In this document: positions 7,910 through 14,626 of the stretch, in pieces | Position numbering within the stretch: position 1 is the first letter of the stretch | Layout: the number at the start of each line of letters is the position of its first letter | Source: JASLBX01 sp036374175 | GTDB taxonomy: Bacteria; Actinomycetota; Actinomycetes; Jiangellales; Jiangellaceae | DNA: 31,524 bases | Assembly (NCBI GenBank): GCA_036374175.1 | Contig: DASUUH010000110.1 | Location: forward strand, 1-31,524 | Direction: 5' to 3' | Notes under the pieces: model-generated | Database searches by the model: none | Told to the model about the DNA's origin: nothing | What the model saw: only the letters and a program-made list of their open reading frames with translations | Position numbers and translations under genes: made by a program

Positions 7910-9310
7910 ATGCCAAATCCGTACAGGTTCGGACAGCCCGACGACCGGACCGATTTCCACCGTCTGGAAGAGCTGCGGAGTCTTCAACGGCAGGTCACGT
8001 CCATACTCGCAACGCGCGACGATCAAGCGTTTGAGGAACGGTACATCTCCCGTGTCACCGAGCGGCGCAGGGGTCGCACCGATCGGACGCAGTTCAAGTT
8101 GATACCCGACCGGCATGGAGGCTCCGCTATGGCAGCGGTCACCCGTCGTCCGGGTGCTAGGCAGGCTGAGCCAGGCGAGCTGCTGATTCATGCCGATGAC
8201 TTCGAGCGAGTACGCAGCGCACTGAGCGGGTTCGGACTGGTTGATTCGGAGGGTGTCGAACATCCGGAGTACGTCGCGGAGCTGAAGGAGAAGGTCGTCC
8301 GGTTGCGAGGCGGACGACTCGACCCGGTTGAGCGCGCGAACCTTGCCTCGAATCTTCGGCGGCAGGGCGTACGGATCTCCGTTAACTACATGACGCCCAT
8401 GGGCGGCCCCATCAAGAGCGTTGGAAGCCCCGAGCCCATTGCAGGCCCTCCGCCTGCCTGGCCGATGGCTACGACCGATCAAGAGACAGAGGGCTCGCCG
8501 GTTCGCATTGTGATCATCGACACCGGCGTTTTCGGAGTCCGCGACGACGGCTGGCTGACCGACCTGGACACCGAGGACAACCGCGAGGACCTCGATGACA
8601 TGCCGCAGGATGGTTACCTCGACCTCGCGGCCGGTCACGGATCGTTCTGCTCTGGCATCGTTCAACAGATCGTGCCCGAAGCGCAGATCGTGGTGTCAAA
8701 GAACCTCGACAGTGACGGTTTCGCGCATGAGCTTCGGGTCGCGCGAGAGCTCGTCCGCCAGGTACGGAAGGGCATCGAGGCGCGCCAGCATGTGATCGTG
8801 AACTTGTCGGTCGGGACAGAGACAGCAGACGACGAGCGACCGATCGCCCTCGGCGCTGCGCTCGAGATCATCGACGAAGAGTCTCGGCACGCCGGGCTTG
8901 AGACTCTCGTCGTTGCGGCGGCCGGCAACTACGGCCACGACCGGCCGTGCTACCCGGCCGCGTTCCCGTCGGTCACGGCTGTGGCCGCTCTGACGCAAGG
9001 GATGTTGCCGGCGGAGTGGTCGAGCCGGGGTGCATGGGTCGATGTCTCGACGATTGGCGAGGGAGTGCGCTCAACGTTCGTCCCGGGTAAGGAATCCCCG
9101 ATCGCGGACGTGGACTTTGAGGAGTTTCCGCAGGATGCCTGGGCGTTGTGGAGCGGTACGTCGTTTGCCGCCCCGCAAGTCGCGGCTGCGATCGCCAAGA
9201 TCGCAATCGACGAGGACGTGGCGCCGTCCGAGGCCAAGCGCCGGTTGCTTCGAGGTGCGCCTGAAGTGCCTCTCTACGGCAAGCGAGTCGAAATCCTAAA
9301 GCACATCTGA
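7910..9310 (+). CDS. Cytosolic subtilisin-like (S8) serine protease
   Basis: This 466-residue protein carries a complete subtilase active site: Asp204 in VRIVIIDTG, His243 in AAGHGSFCSGI, oxyanion Asn340 in VVAAAGNYG and nucleophile Ser418 in WSGTSFAAPQVA. There is no signal peptide or membrane segment, which is unusual for S8 enzymes and implies action inside the cell. The first ~195 residues are charged and poorly conserved. They include a segment around residues 130-165 that could be a propeptide or regulatory domain and then a Pro-rich linker. ATG 7910 is supported by GGAGGGGGA 6 bases upstream. The gene is divergent from the CHAT protease and codirectional with the sigma factor 136 bases downstream. 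It could process, activate or be activated by the CHAT protease; that is inference. Confidence 0.9.
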   Translation: MPNPYRFGQPDDRTDFHRLEELRSLQRQVTSILATRDDQAFEERYISRVTERRRGRTDRTQFKLIPDRHGGSAMAAVTRRPGARQAEPGELLIHADDFERVRSALSGFGLVDSEGVEHPEYVAELKEKVVRLRGGRLDPVERANLASNLRRQGVRISVNYMTPMGGPIKSVGSPEPIAGPPPAWPMATTDQETEGSPVRIVIIDTGVFGVRDDGWLTDLDTEDNREDLDDMPQDGYLDLAAGHGSFCSGIVQQIVPEAQIVVSKNLDSDGFAHELRVARELVRQVRKGIEARQHVIVNLSVGTETADDERPIALGAALEIIDEESRHAGLETLVVAAAGNYGHDRPCYPAAFPSVTAVAALTQGMLPAEWSSRGAWVDVSTIGEGVRSTFVPGKESPIADVDFEEFPQDAWALWSGTSFAAPQVAAAIAKIAIDEDVAPSEAKRRLLRGAPEVPLYGKRVEILKHI

Positions 9311-9396
9311 CGAGGCTGACGTGGCTACCCCCGCGACGTCGGCGTGCCAGTTTTTCCGACCGACGTATCAAACGCGTACCTGGTGTCTCCTTAGTG

Positions 9397-9419
9397 CAGA
9401 GGCGCCGTTTGGGCCTCTG
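9397..9419 (+). terminator. Short hairpin in the subtilase-sigma gap
   Basis: CAGAGGC (9397-9403) and GCCTCTG (9413-9419) form a 7-bp stem with a 9-base loop in the 136-base gap. It could be a weak terminator or attenuator separating the subtilase from the sigma gene, or part of the sigma leader. Stem length is modest and chance is possible. Confidence 0.35.
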
Positions 9420-9446
9420 ACGAGGACTCGACGGGCGGGAGGATCG

Positions 9447-10082
9447 GTGCACGCCGTCGTGCAAAGTAGCCACCAGGTCCGTCTGACCGCCATGATTGGT
9501 CTTGTGCATGATGACCAGTCGGTCGCCGACCTGGTCGCGCGGGCCAGGAACGGCGATCAAATCGCCTGGGGCCGGATCGTGGAGCGCTACGCTCCGCTGC
9601 TCTGGGCGATGTGTCAGCGCTTCCATCTGAACCGTGCCGATGCTGACGATGTCGGTGCGTGCGTCTGGCTGCGCCTGGTCGAACGGCTGGACACCATTCG
9701 TGAGCCGGCGGCGCTTCCAGGCTGGCTCGCCACGACGACTCGCCATGAATGCCTGCGAGTATTGCGCACCAAGGGCCGCGAGACGCTCGTCGAGGACCAC
9801 GAACGAGTAATCGACGATTCGCACCCTGCCGCCGAAGACTGGCTGTTGGCCCAGGAAAGGCTCATCGCACTGCGGAGGGCGTTCGCCGGGCTGTCAGAAC
9901 GGTGCCGGCAGTTGCTGGAGCTGCTGTTCGCCGATCCGGTCACCCCATATGACCAGATCAGCACGATCCTTGACATGCCGGTCGGAGCGATCGGACCGAC
10001 TCGCCAGCGGTGCCTGGGCAAACTGCGCTCCAGCCCGGCGCTTGCCGCCATGGTCGACGCCGCCGCGACGGACGGTAGGTGA
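9447..10082 (+). CDS. ECF-like sigma-70 family RNA polymerase sigma factor
   Basis: About 211 residues. Region 2 is visible as DLVARARNGDQIAWGRIVER, then RADADDVGACVWLRLVERL and GWLATTTRHECLRVLR. Region 4 is visible as LIALRRAFAGLSERCRQLLE followed by the helix-turn-helix QISTILDMPVGAIGPTRQRC. The order and spacing are those of ECF sigma factors, which redirect RNA polymerase to a small regulon. GTG 9447 is chosen because GGGAGGA lies just upstream, though with short spacing; ATG 9492 is the alternative and begins closer to the conserved region. The stop overlaps a GTG of the next frame (GTGA), indicating translational coupling with the small protein downstream. No classical membrane anti-sigma gene is present. 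Confidence 0.87.
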   Translation: MHAVVQSSHQVRLTAMIGLVHDDQSVADLVARARNGDQIAWGRIVERYAPLLWAMCQRFHLNRADADDVGACVWLRLVERLDTIREPAALPGWLATTTRHECLRVLRTKGRETLVEDHERVIDDSHPAAEDWLLAQERLIALRRAFAGLSERCRQLLELLFADPVTPYDQISTILDMPVGAIGPTRQRCLGKLRSSPALAAMVDAAATDGR

Positions 10083-10087
10083 GAGAC

Positions 10088-10534
10088 ATGACCAACGATG
10101 ACCAACTGCTGGTCGAACTCCGTGAGGCGATCCAATCAGCCGGAGAGGTGCCCGAAGCGTTCATCGCCGCGGGTAAGGCGGCATTCGCCTGGCGCACCGT
10201 TGATGCAGAGCTGGCCGCACTCACCGACGATTTCAGCGCCGATGATGCCGTCACCGGGGCGGGGATGAGAGCAGAGCACGCGGAAGTGCGGGCGCTGAGC
10301 TTCCACGCTCGAGACATTGCCATTGAGCTAGAGGTCACGTCTGACGCGCTGTTGGGACAGCTGGTGCCGGCCCGGTCCGGGACGATCGAACTTCAGACTC
10401 CCGAGGACGGGCACAATACTGCCGCCGTCGATGAAAGTGGCTGGTTCACGATCAGACCGCTGCCCACGACGATGTTTCGGCTACACGTGCGAACGGCGAC
10501 GGACAACGTGATCACCGAGTGGATCACGCTCTAG
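10088..10534 (+). CDS. Small sigma-coupled protein with helical N-half and beta-sandwich C-half
   Basis: 148 residues, no signal peptide or membrane helix. Residues 1-50 are predicted helical (LVELREAIQSAGEVPEAFIA). Residues 85-148 form a beta-rich, carboxypeptidase-regulatory/transthyretin-like region with the pattern LLGQLVPARSGTIELQTP, then DESGWFTIRPLP and a closing VITEWITL. I recognise this layout from small proteins encoded beside sigma factors in streptomycetes, but I know of no established function. ATG 10088 is preceded by AGGTGA; GTG 10079, overlapping the sigma stop as GTGA, is the alternative. Coupling to the sigma gene suggests it binds or modulates the sigma factor, or is a target of the neighbouring proteases. 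That is inference. Confidence 0.75.
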   Translation: MTNDDQLLVELREAIQSAGEVPEAFIAAGKAAFAWRTVDAELAALTDDFSADDAVTGAGMRAEHAEVRALSFHARDIAIELEVTSDALLGQLVPARSGTIELQTPEDGHNTAAVDESGWFTIRPLPTTMFRLHVRTATDNVITEWITL

Positions 10535-10699
10535 CGATCACGCCGCGGAAGAATCTTTCGATCGGGATGTATCAGAACCCCGTCCTTGGGATTCTGTAAG
10601 GCGGTTGCCGGGTAACACCAATGACCGGCGGGGGAGAGGATGGTGCACTTGCGCATCAAACGGACGCACTTGGTGTGACCGGCGCAGGTCACCACACAC

Positions 10700-10741
10700 C
10701 TTCCAGGGGGTGCTAGCGGGGGGTCTAGCATCCCCTGGAAG
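10700..10741. terminator. 17-bp hairpin between the sigma module and the decayed regulator
   Basis: CTTCCAGGGGGTGCTAG (10700-10716) pairs with CTAGCATCCCCTGGAAG (10725-10741) with one mismatch around an 8-base G-rich loop. It lies between the convergent ends of the small protein (10534) and the regulator pseudogene (10753) and fits a bidirectional terminator without U-tract. A smaller GTGACC/GGTCAC hairpin precedes it at about 10675-10692. I see no convincing gene in 10535-10752. Confidence 0.6.
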
Positions 10742-10752
10742 CTGTTCTGGGG

Positions 10753-12069
10753 TCAGAGCCCGGTCGGGTCCGCAGCCGTGGCGACTCCGCCGGTGACGGC
10801 GTGATCATCATTACTCGGTTCGGCGAAGCCAACTGCGACGGCTTCGTCTAAGGACAGCCGCGCACCGTGCGAGTGGAGCCGGCCGTACTCGTCGGGGCCG
10901 AGGGCTGCGGTCAGTTCGGTCACAACGCGGGCGTGCTCGGGGAGGCAGCCTCGTCGACAGCCGTAATGCCAGCCGGCAACTCGCACACCTGCTCGATCAT
11001 TTCGAGCGGGACCGGTCCCGAGAAACGCCGAGCTGGACGAAGAGCTCCCGTTCTGCCTCACCGAGCAGTTGGAGGCTCCAGTCGATCGTCGCCGGGATGG
11101 TCCGCTGGCGGCCGGGAAGGTCCCGCGCCGCACTCGTCGCCGTGCCGAGTTGTGCGCTCAGCCGCGTGCGTAACAGCGGTGGCGGGAGGGTGCGGATGTG
11201 ACTGGCAGCGAGTTCAACGGCGAGCGGTAGACCGTCCACCGTCCTGCAGATGGTCGTTACGTCGTCGACGTAGGGGGCGAGTTCGAAGCCTGGATCGATC
11301 GATGTGGCCGCCTGATTGAACAACGCCACTGCGCCGGCCACGCCGCCATGATTGCGCTCGGTCGTCTCCACCGGCAGTGGCGGGACGTCAAAGATGTGCT
11401 CGCCCATGACGGAGCCGGGCGCGGCTGGTGGCCAGCACTTTCAGTTCCGGTGCCCACTGGACCATCGCCGTGATGATGTCCGCGGCCTCGATGACGTGCT
11501 CGAAGTTGTCCAGTACCAGCAGCGTCGCCGGTCGCCCGCGCAGTGCCTCTTCGAGGATCTGGCGGGCGTCCGCGGTGCTCGCATTGTGGGCGCCCAGTTC
11601 TCTGGCGATCAACCCCGGAACGAGTTCGGTCTGCCGGACCTTGGTGAGGTCGACGAAGCAGGCCACTCCCGCTGACCAGCGCAGCGCAACCTCGAGTGCC
11701 ACCCGGGTCTTGCCCACGCCGCCGGTACCAAGCAGCGTGACAACACGAGCACGGTCGAGGATCTTAAGAACTTGGTCGATGTCATGGTCTCGCCCGATGG
11801 TCGGTGTCGGGGGGACCGGGATGGCGGTCCCAGATCGTGCCACCGGCTCGTCGGTGCGCACCTTGCCGACGAACTGGTAACCCCTGCCGTGGACCGTGCG
11901 GATGAAGCACCGCGTCCAGCAACTCCTCCTTGGATACGACCCGGTCCCGGTGCTGCACAAGCATCGCGATGACATCGAACACCTGCGGTTCGACTGAGCG
12001 GACCGCGCCCCCGACGCGCAACTGCAGCCGATCCACGTCGAGCTCGCAGTCGCCGAATAAATATCGCAT
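10753..12069 (-). pseudogene. Decayed paralogue of the large winged-helix/NTPase regulator
   Basis: Colinear with the intact regulator at 1514-3946 but broken in at least four places. The winged helix starts normally (MRYLFGDCELD at 12069) and is cut after KEELLDAV, where about 30 codons are missing and the frame shifts into FIRTVHGRGYQFV near 11910. The NTPase part (GTGGVGKT, TLLVLDNFEHV) runs in a second frame to ARL near 11415, where a net 2-base loss shifts frame to EHIFDV. A one-base loss after FVQLGV (near 11025) shifts it again. About 315 TPR residues are then deleted, joining to the conserved tail LPEHARVV...HGARLSLDEAV, which ends at 10753. Promoter and ribosome-site sequence upstream remain almost identical to the intact copy. 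No intact product is possible; a truncated winged-helix peptide might be made. Confidence 0.88.
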
Positions 12070-12110
12070 GCATCGCCCCTGGCCTGGATCGTACTCGCCA
12101 ACATTGCAGG

Positions 12111-12167
12111 TTGTCCGGCCGGACAAGTCAGTGACCGGCCGTGGGACGGCGCTGTAGCCGGACAAGT
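12111..12167. promoter_or_regulatory. TTGTCCGG palindrome with a second half-site
   Basis: TTGTCCGGCCGGACAA (12111-12126) is a perfect 16-base palindrome. Its right half with two extra bases, CCGGACAAGT, recurs at 12158-12167, 39 bases downstream. The pair lies between the start of the decayed regulator and the GNAT gene and looks like a two-site operator for an unidentified regulator. Confidence 0.45.
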
Positions 12168-12199
12168 GAGGATGGCCCGGGCCGGAGAAGCACGTCCGA

Positions 12200-12205
12200 T
12201 AACCT
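12200..12205 (+). promoter_or_regulatory. Probable -10 box of a leaderless GNAT transcript
   Basis: TAACCT is followed by seven bases and then ATG 12213. No ribosome site is present, so transcription starting at the ATG is the simplest reading. The -35 region is weak. Confidence 0.45.
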
Positions 12206-12212
12206 GCCGCGC

Positions 12213-12746
12213 ATGGTGGCGCCAGAGGTGACGATCCGCTCCGCGACGGAGCACGACGTCGCAACGTTGGTCGATCTTGGTGAGCGAACCTTCCGGGACA
12301 CCTACGCGGACGCGAACGACCCGACCGAGTTGGCCGCGCACATTGCGGAGACCTATACCGAACCCCTGATAGCAGCGGCGCTGCGCGACCCGCACGTCAT
12401 ATACCTGGTCGCCGAAGGCGCCGGTCGGATCATCGGGTTCGCCAAACTTGTCGTCGGCAGCCGCGAAGTGGGCATCGAGGCCGCCCGCCCGGCCGAGCTG
12501 AACCAGCTGTACGTCGACTCCGACCAGCATGGCCGCGGCGTGGGCCGCGCGTTGCTCGCCGCGGGTATTCAGCAGGCCCGCGAGGCCGGATGCGACGTGT
12601 TGTGGCTCGGTGTCTGGGAGAAGAATCCGAACGCGATCGGCTTTTATGAGTGGTTCGGCTTCCAGCACGTGGGCAGTCATGACTTCCAGTTCGGCTCCGA
12701 GCTGCAGACCGACATTCTCATGGCGATGCCTCTGGCGTCGCCGTAA
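12213..12746 (+). CDS. GNAT family N-acetyltransferase
   Basis: This 177-residue protein has the GNAT fold motifs. Motif A, LNQLYVDSDQHGRGVGRALL (97-116), contains the acetyl-CoA pyrophosphate loop QHGRGVG (105-111). Motif B follows as LWLGVWEKNPNAIGFYEWFGF. These are typical of small-molecule or amino-group acetyltransferases of the RimI/PhnO-like group; the substrate cannot be read from sequence. ATG 12213 is chosen because the first beta strand (VTIRSATEHD) starts five residues later and a TAACCT box lies seven bases upstream. The gene ends 41 bases before the AbiEi-like gene on the same strand, but the latter seems to have its own promoter. Confidence 0.9.
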   Translation: MVAPEVTIRSATEHDVATLVDLGERTFRDTYADANDPTELAAHIAETYTEPLIAAALRDPHVIYLVAEGAGRIIGFAKLVVGSREVGIEAARPAELNQLYVDSDQHGRGVGRALLAAGIQQAREAGCDVLWLGVWEKNPNAIGFYEWFGFQHVGSHDFQFGSELQTDILMAMPLASP

Positions 12747-12774
12747 GGATCTTGGCAGCGCGCTCTACCCGCGC

Positions 12775-12780
12775 CATAGT
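12775..12780 (+). promoter_or_regulatory. Possible -10 box of the AbiEi-like gene
   Basis: CATAGT followed by seven bases and then GTG 12788 repeats the geometry seen at other likely leaderless genes in the window. The first base departs from TANNNT, so this is tentative. Confidence 0.3.
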
Positions 12781-12787
12781 GATCGCC

Positions 12788-13786
12788 GTGTTGCCTGCGG
12801 AGATCACCAAACTCTTGCAGTACAGGGACGTCTTCACGGTCGGCGAAGCTGAAGCGCTCGGGATCAGTGCTACCCGCGTCCAGCGCCTCGTGAAGGCCAA
12901 ACTCCTCACCAGCTTAGGGCGCGGCGTCTACACGTCGAAGGCTCGGTTGGACGAGGTCGACGAATGGGAAGGGCATGCGATCAAGGCTCGTGGCTTCGCC
13001 GCGGCTTGCTCGACGCCGGTGTTCGTCTCGGGCGCCTCCGCCGTGGCCGTCCGGCGCTTGCGTCACCTGGGCAACCCGCCCGACCTGCCGGAAGTCATCG
13101 CACCGCGGTCAGCACGAGGCGGGTCGACAAAGACCCGGTACGGCCTCATACGCAGAGCCAACCTGCCCGTCGCGCATCAGAAGAACTACTCCGGCTGTCC
13201 AGTGGTGAGCAAGACGTGGTCGGCCATCGACTACGCCCGCAACGCGACGTTTGCCGAAGCGCTCGTGGTGGCCGATGCCGTTCTGGAGGATGGAGCGACG
13301 AAGGTGGGCATGCAACGTGCCCGCGATGCGATGGCACGCTGGCCGGGTGTCGAAAGGGTTGAGCAGGTCATCGAGCATGCTGACGCGCGATCGGAATCGG
13401 TGCTGGAGACCCTGGGTCGGCTGGCGTGCATCGAACATGGCCTGCCGGTTCCGGTCTCGAACGCATGGGTCGGCAGTGGCCGTCCTCAGTTCCGCGTCGA
13501 CCACCTGTGGCGATGGCATTGGGTGGTCGCTGAAGCTGACGGAGCGTTGAAGTACCGCGACCAGGATGACCCCGCGGCCGTAGTTGCAGAGGAGAAGGAA
13601 AGGCAGTGGATTCTGGAGCGCAGGCTCGGCCTGACCGTGGTCCGGTACGGGTGGGACCTCGCATTCGGTGATCGTGAGCAACTGGCAGAGCGATTTCGCT
13701 TGGTCCTCGCCGACAACCCTCCGCGCTCGAAGCCGGTGCCGTGGTGGTCGTTCTACGACCTCGTCGGTGACCCCATAACGGACTAG
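12788..13786 (+). CDS. AbiEi-type winged-helix protein with C-terminal DUF559-like nuclease domain
   Basis: 332 residues. The N-terminal ~70 residues match the AbiEi antitoxin winged helix: FTVGEAEALGISATRVQRLV, then a wing and RGVYTS. The middle region resembles the rest of AbiEi-like proteins (FVSGASAVAVRRL). The C-terminus (about 230-315) has a DUF559/Vsr-like, PD-(D/E)xK-type arrangement: FRVDHLWRWHWVVAEADG, then EEKERQWILERRLGLTVVRYGW. In true type IV systems AbiEi is the antitoxin and repressor of the nucleotidyltransferase toxin AbiEii; no such toxin is adjacent, so this is an orphan of the common actinobacterial kind with unknown role. The start is uncertain: GTG 12788 fits a leaderless reading, GTG 12779 and TTG 12752 are in frame upstream. 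Confidence 0.78.
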   Translation: MLPAEITKLLQYRDVFTVGEAEALGISATRVQRLVKAKLLTSLGRGVYTSKARLDEVDEWEGHAIKARGFAAACSTPVFVSGASAVAVRRLRHLGNPPDLPEVIAPRSARGGSTKTRYGLIRRANLPVAHQKNYSGCPVVSKTWSAIDYARNATFAEALVVADAVLEDGATKVGMQRARDAMARWPGVERVEQVIEHADARSESVLETLGRLACIEHGLPVPVSNAWVGSGRPQFRVDHLWRWHWVVAEADGALKYRDQDDPAAVVAEEKERQWILERRLGLTVVRYGWDLAFGDREQLAERFRLVLADNPPRSKPVPWWSFYDLVGDPITD

Positions 13787-13793
13787 CCGGCCT

Positions 13794-13863
13794 GACTTCG
13801 CACACGAATCCGGCGGCGAACCGGCTACCAGGGCGGCTTCGCGCCGGATTCGTGTGCGAAGTC
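13794..13863. terminator. Perfect 22-bp inverted repeat between AbiEi-like and VapC genes
   Basis: GACTTCGCACACGAATCCGGCG (13794-13815; shown here because the arm is the feature, exact complement at 13842-13863) flanks a 26-base loop. It starts eight bases after the AbiEi-like stop and ends 27 bases before the VapC stop, so it can end transcription from both sides. The arms are longer and less GC-rich than typical actinobacterial terminators. Confidence 0.65.
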
Positions 13864-13890
13864 GCTTGGACTGCTCGTGATGCTGAACCT

Positions 13891-14313
13891 CTACACCTTG
13901 ATGACAACGAGTTCCGGGAACTCGGTTGGAAAGCCGTCGTCCTGGGTGACCACCGGCCACTGGTGTGCGATCGCCGTGGCCGCGATCCACGAGTCGTTGA
14001 TCTCCATCTTCGCGCCGACCGACTTCAGCCGCCGCCGGAGTAGTGCCCACGCGGCGGCGACTCGTTCGTCAACTGGCACGGGGTCCAATTGCGACGCATC
14101 GGTGAGAGTGTCGAGGCGCCGTGAGCGGACGTCGTCTTCCGTGGCCATGAGCACTCCCCAGCGCAGCTCCCCGATCGTGATGACGCTGACGGCGGCTTGT
14201 TCCGGGAGCCGCTCGTTGGCTAGGGGCCGTCGGGACTCCTCTGCAATGAAGACCGATGTGTCCAGCAGTCCGACTGGCGGGGCCGCGAGGGCTTCTGGAG
14301 CTACTGCGGCCAT
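13891..14313 (-). CDS. VapC-like PIN-domain ribonuclease toxin
   Basis: A 140-residue PIN domain with the four acidic metal ligands: Asp18 in GLLDTSVFI, Glu49 in ITIGELRWG, Asp107 in INDSWIAATA and Asp125 in VVTQDDGF. The family cleaves RNA (tRNAs, rRNA or other specific sites) and is held inactive by its partner antitoxin. The first 12 residues, an Ala/Pro-rich extension, encode the overlap with the antitoxin gene. The start at 14313 overlaps the antitoxin end by 13 bases, which ties translation of toxin to antitoxin. Confidence 0.92.
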   Translation of the reverse strand: MAAVAPEALAAPPVGLLDTSVFIAEESRRPLANERLPEQAAVSVITIGELRWGVLMATEDDVRSRRLDTLTDASQLDPVPVDERVAAAWALLRRRLKSVGAKMEINDSWIAATAIAHQWPVVTQDDGFPTEFPELVVIKV

Positions 14314-14567
14314 TGATCCGAAAGATCGTCAGTCGTCTGCGTCAGTTCCATCGCCAGGTCATCGCGAAGCCCTGCGTCCGCTCGTCGGATGCTTCCCAGC
14401 AGGTGGCGGGTCGACGCCGTGCGGGGCCGGTCTCGCGTCGGCACGAGCAGCGCGACCGGGCGGTTGTTCACCGTGATTTCGAGTGTCTCTCCGCTTTCAA
14501 CGCGTCGGAGGACCTCGCTGACATGATTGCGAAGTTCCCGAACGGGAATGCGGGCAGGCCTGGTCAT
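14301..14567 (-). CDS. VapB-type antitoxin, Phd/YefM family
   Basis: An 88-residue protein with a Phd/YefM DNA-binding N-terminus: IPVRELRNHVSEVLRRVESG, then ETLEITVNNRPVALLVPT. This family dimerises on operator DNA and its C-terminal tail wraps the toxin active site. Residues 50-88 (the region after DRPRTASTR) are the expected toxin-binding tail. ATG 14567 begins the family domain and lies seven bases after a TACGGT box, suggesting a leaderless autoregulated transcript. Confidence 0.9.
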   Translation of the reverse strand: MTRPARIPVRELRNHVSEVLRRVESGETLEITVNNRPVALLVPTRDRPRTASTRHLLGSIRRADAGLRDDLAMELTQTTDDLSDQWPQ

Positions 14568-14574
14568 GTCGACG

Positions 14575-14593
14575 ACCGTAGCACATTTACTAC
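14575..14593 (-). promoter_or_regulatory. Promoter and probable operator of the VapBC pair
   Basis: On the minus strand TACGGT (14575-14580) lies seven bases before ATG 14567. Immediately upstream and touching it is the interrupted palindrome GTAG-N8-CTAC (14578-14593), a plausible site for Phd/YefM autoregulation. Confidence 0.45.
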
Positions 14594-14626
14594 GCTCGGT
14601 TCGTTCCGTCTGGCGAGCCCCTTTGG

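Noticed and set aside
10531..10731. A 66-codon minus-strand frame with several Cys/His residues
   Set aside because: It spans half of a strong hairpin, has no ribosome site, and matches no family I recognise. The ending region (CYPATALQNPKDGVLIHPDR) looks somewhat protein-like, so it might be a remnant, but I cannot support it.
11388..12680. A 430-codon minus-strand frame that could be read as one protein
   Set aside because: Only its C-terminal part (NTPase) is homologous to the regulator; the N-terminal part is antisense to the GNAT gene and an out-of-frame reading of the pseudogene start.
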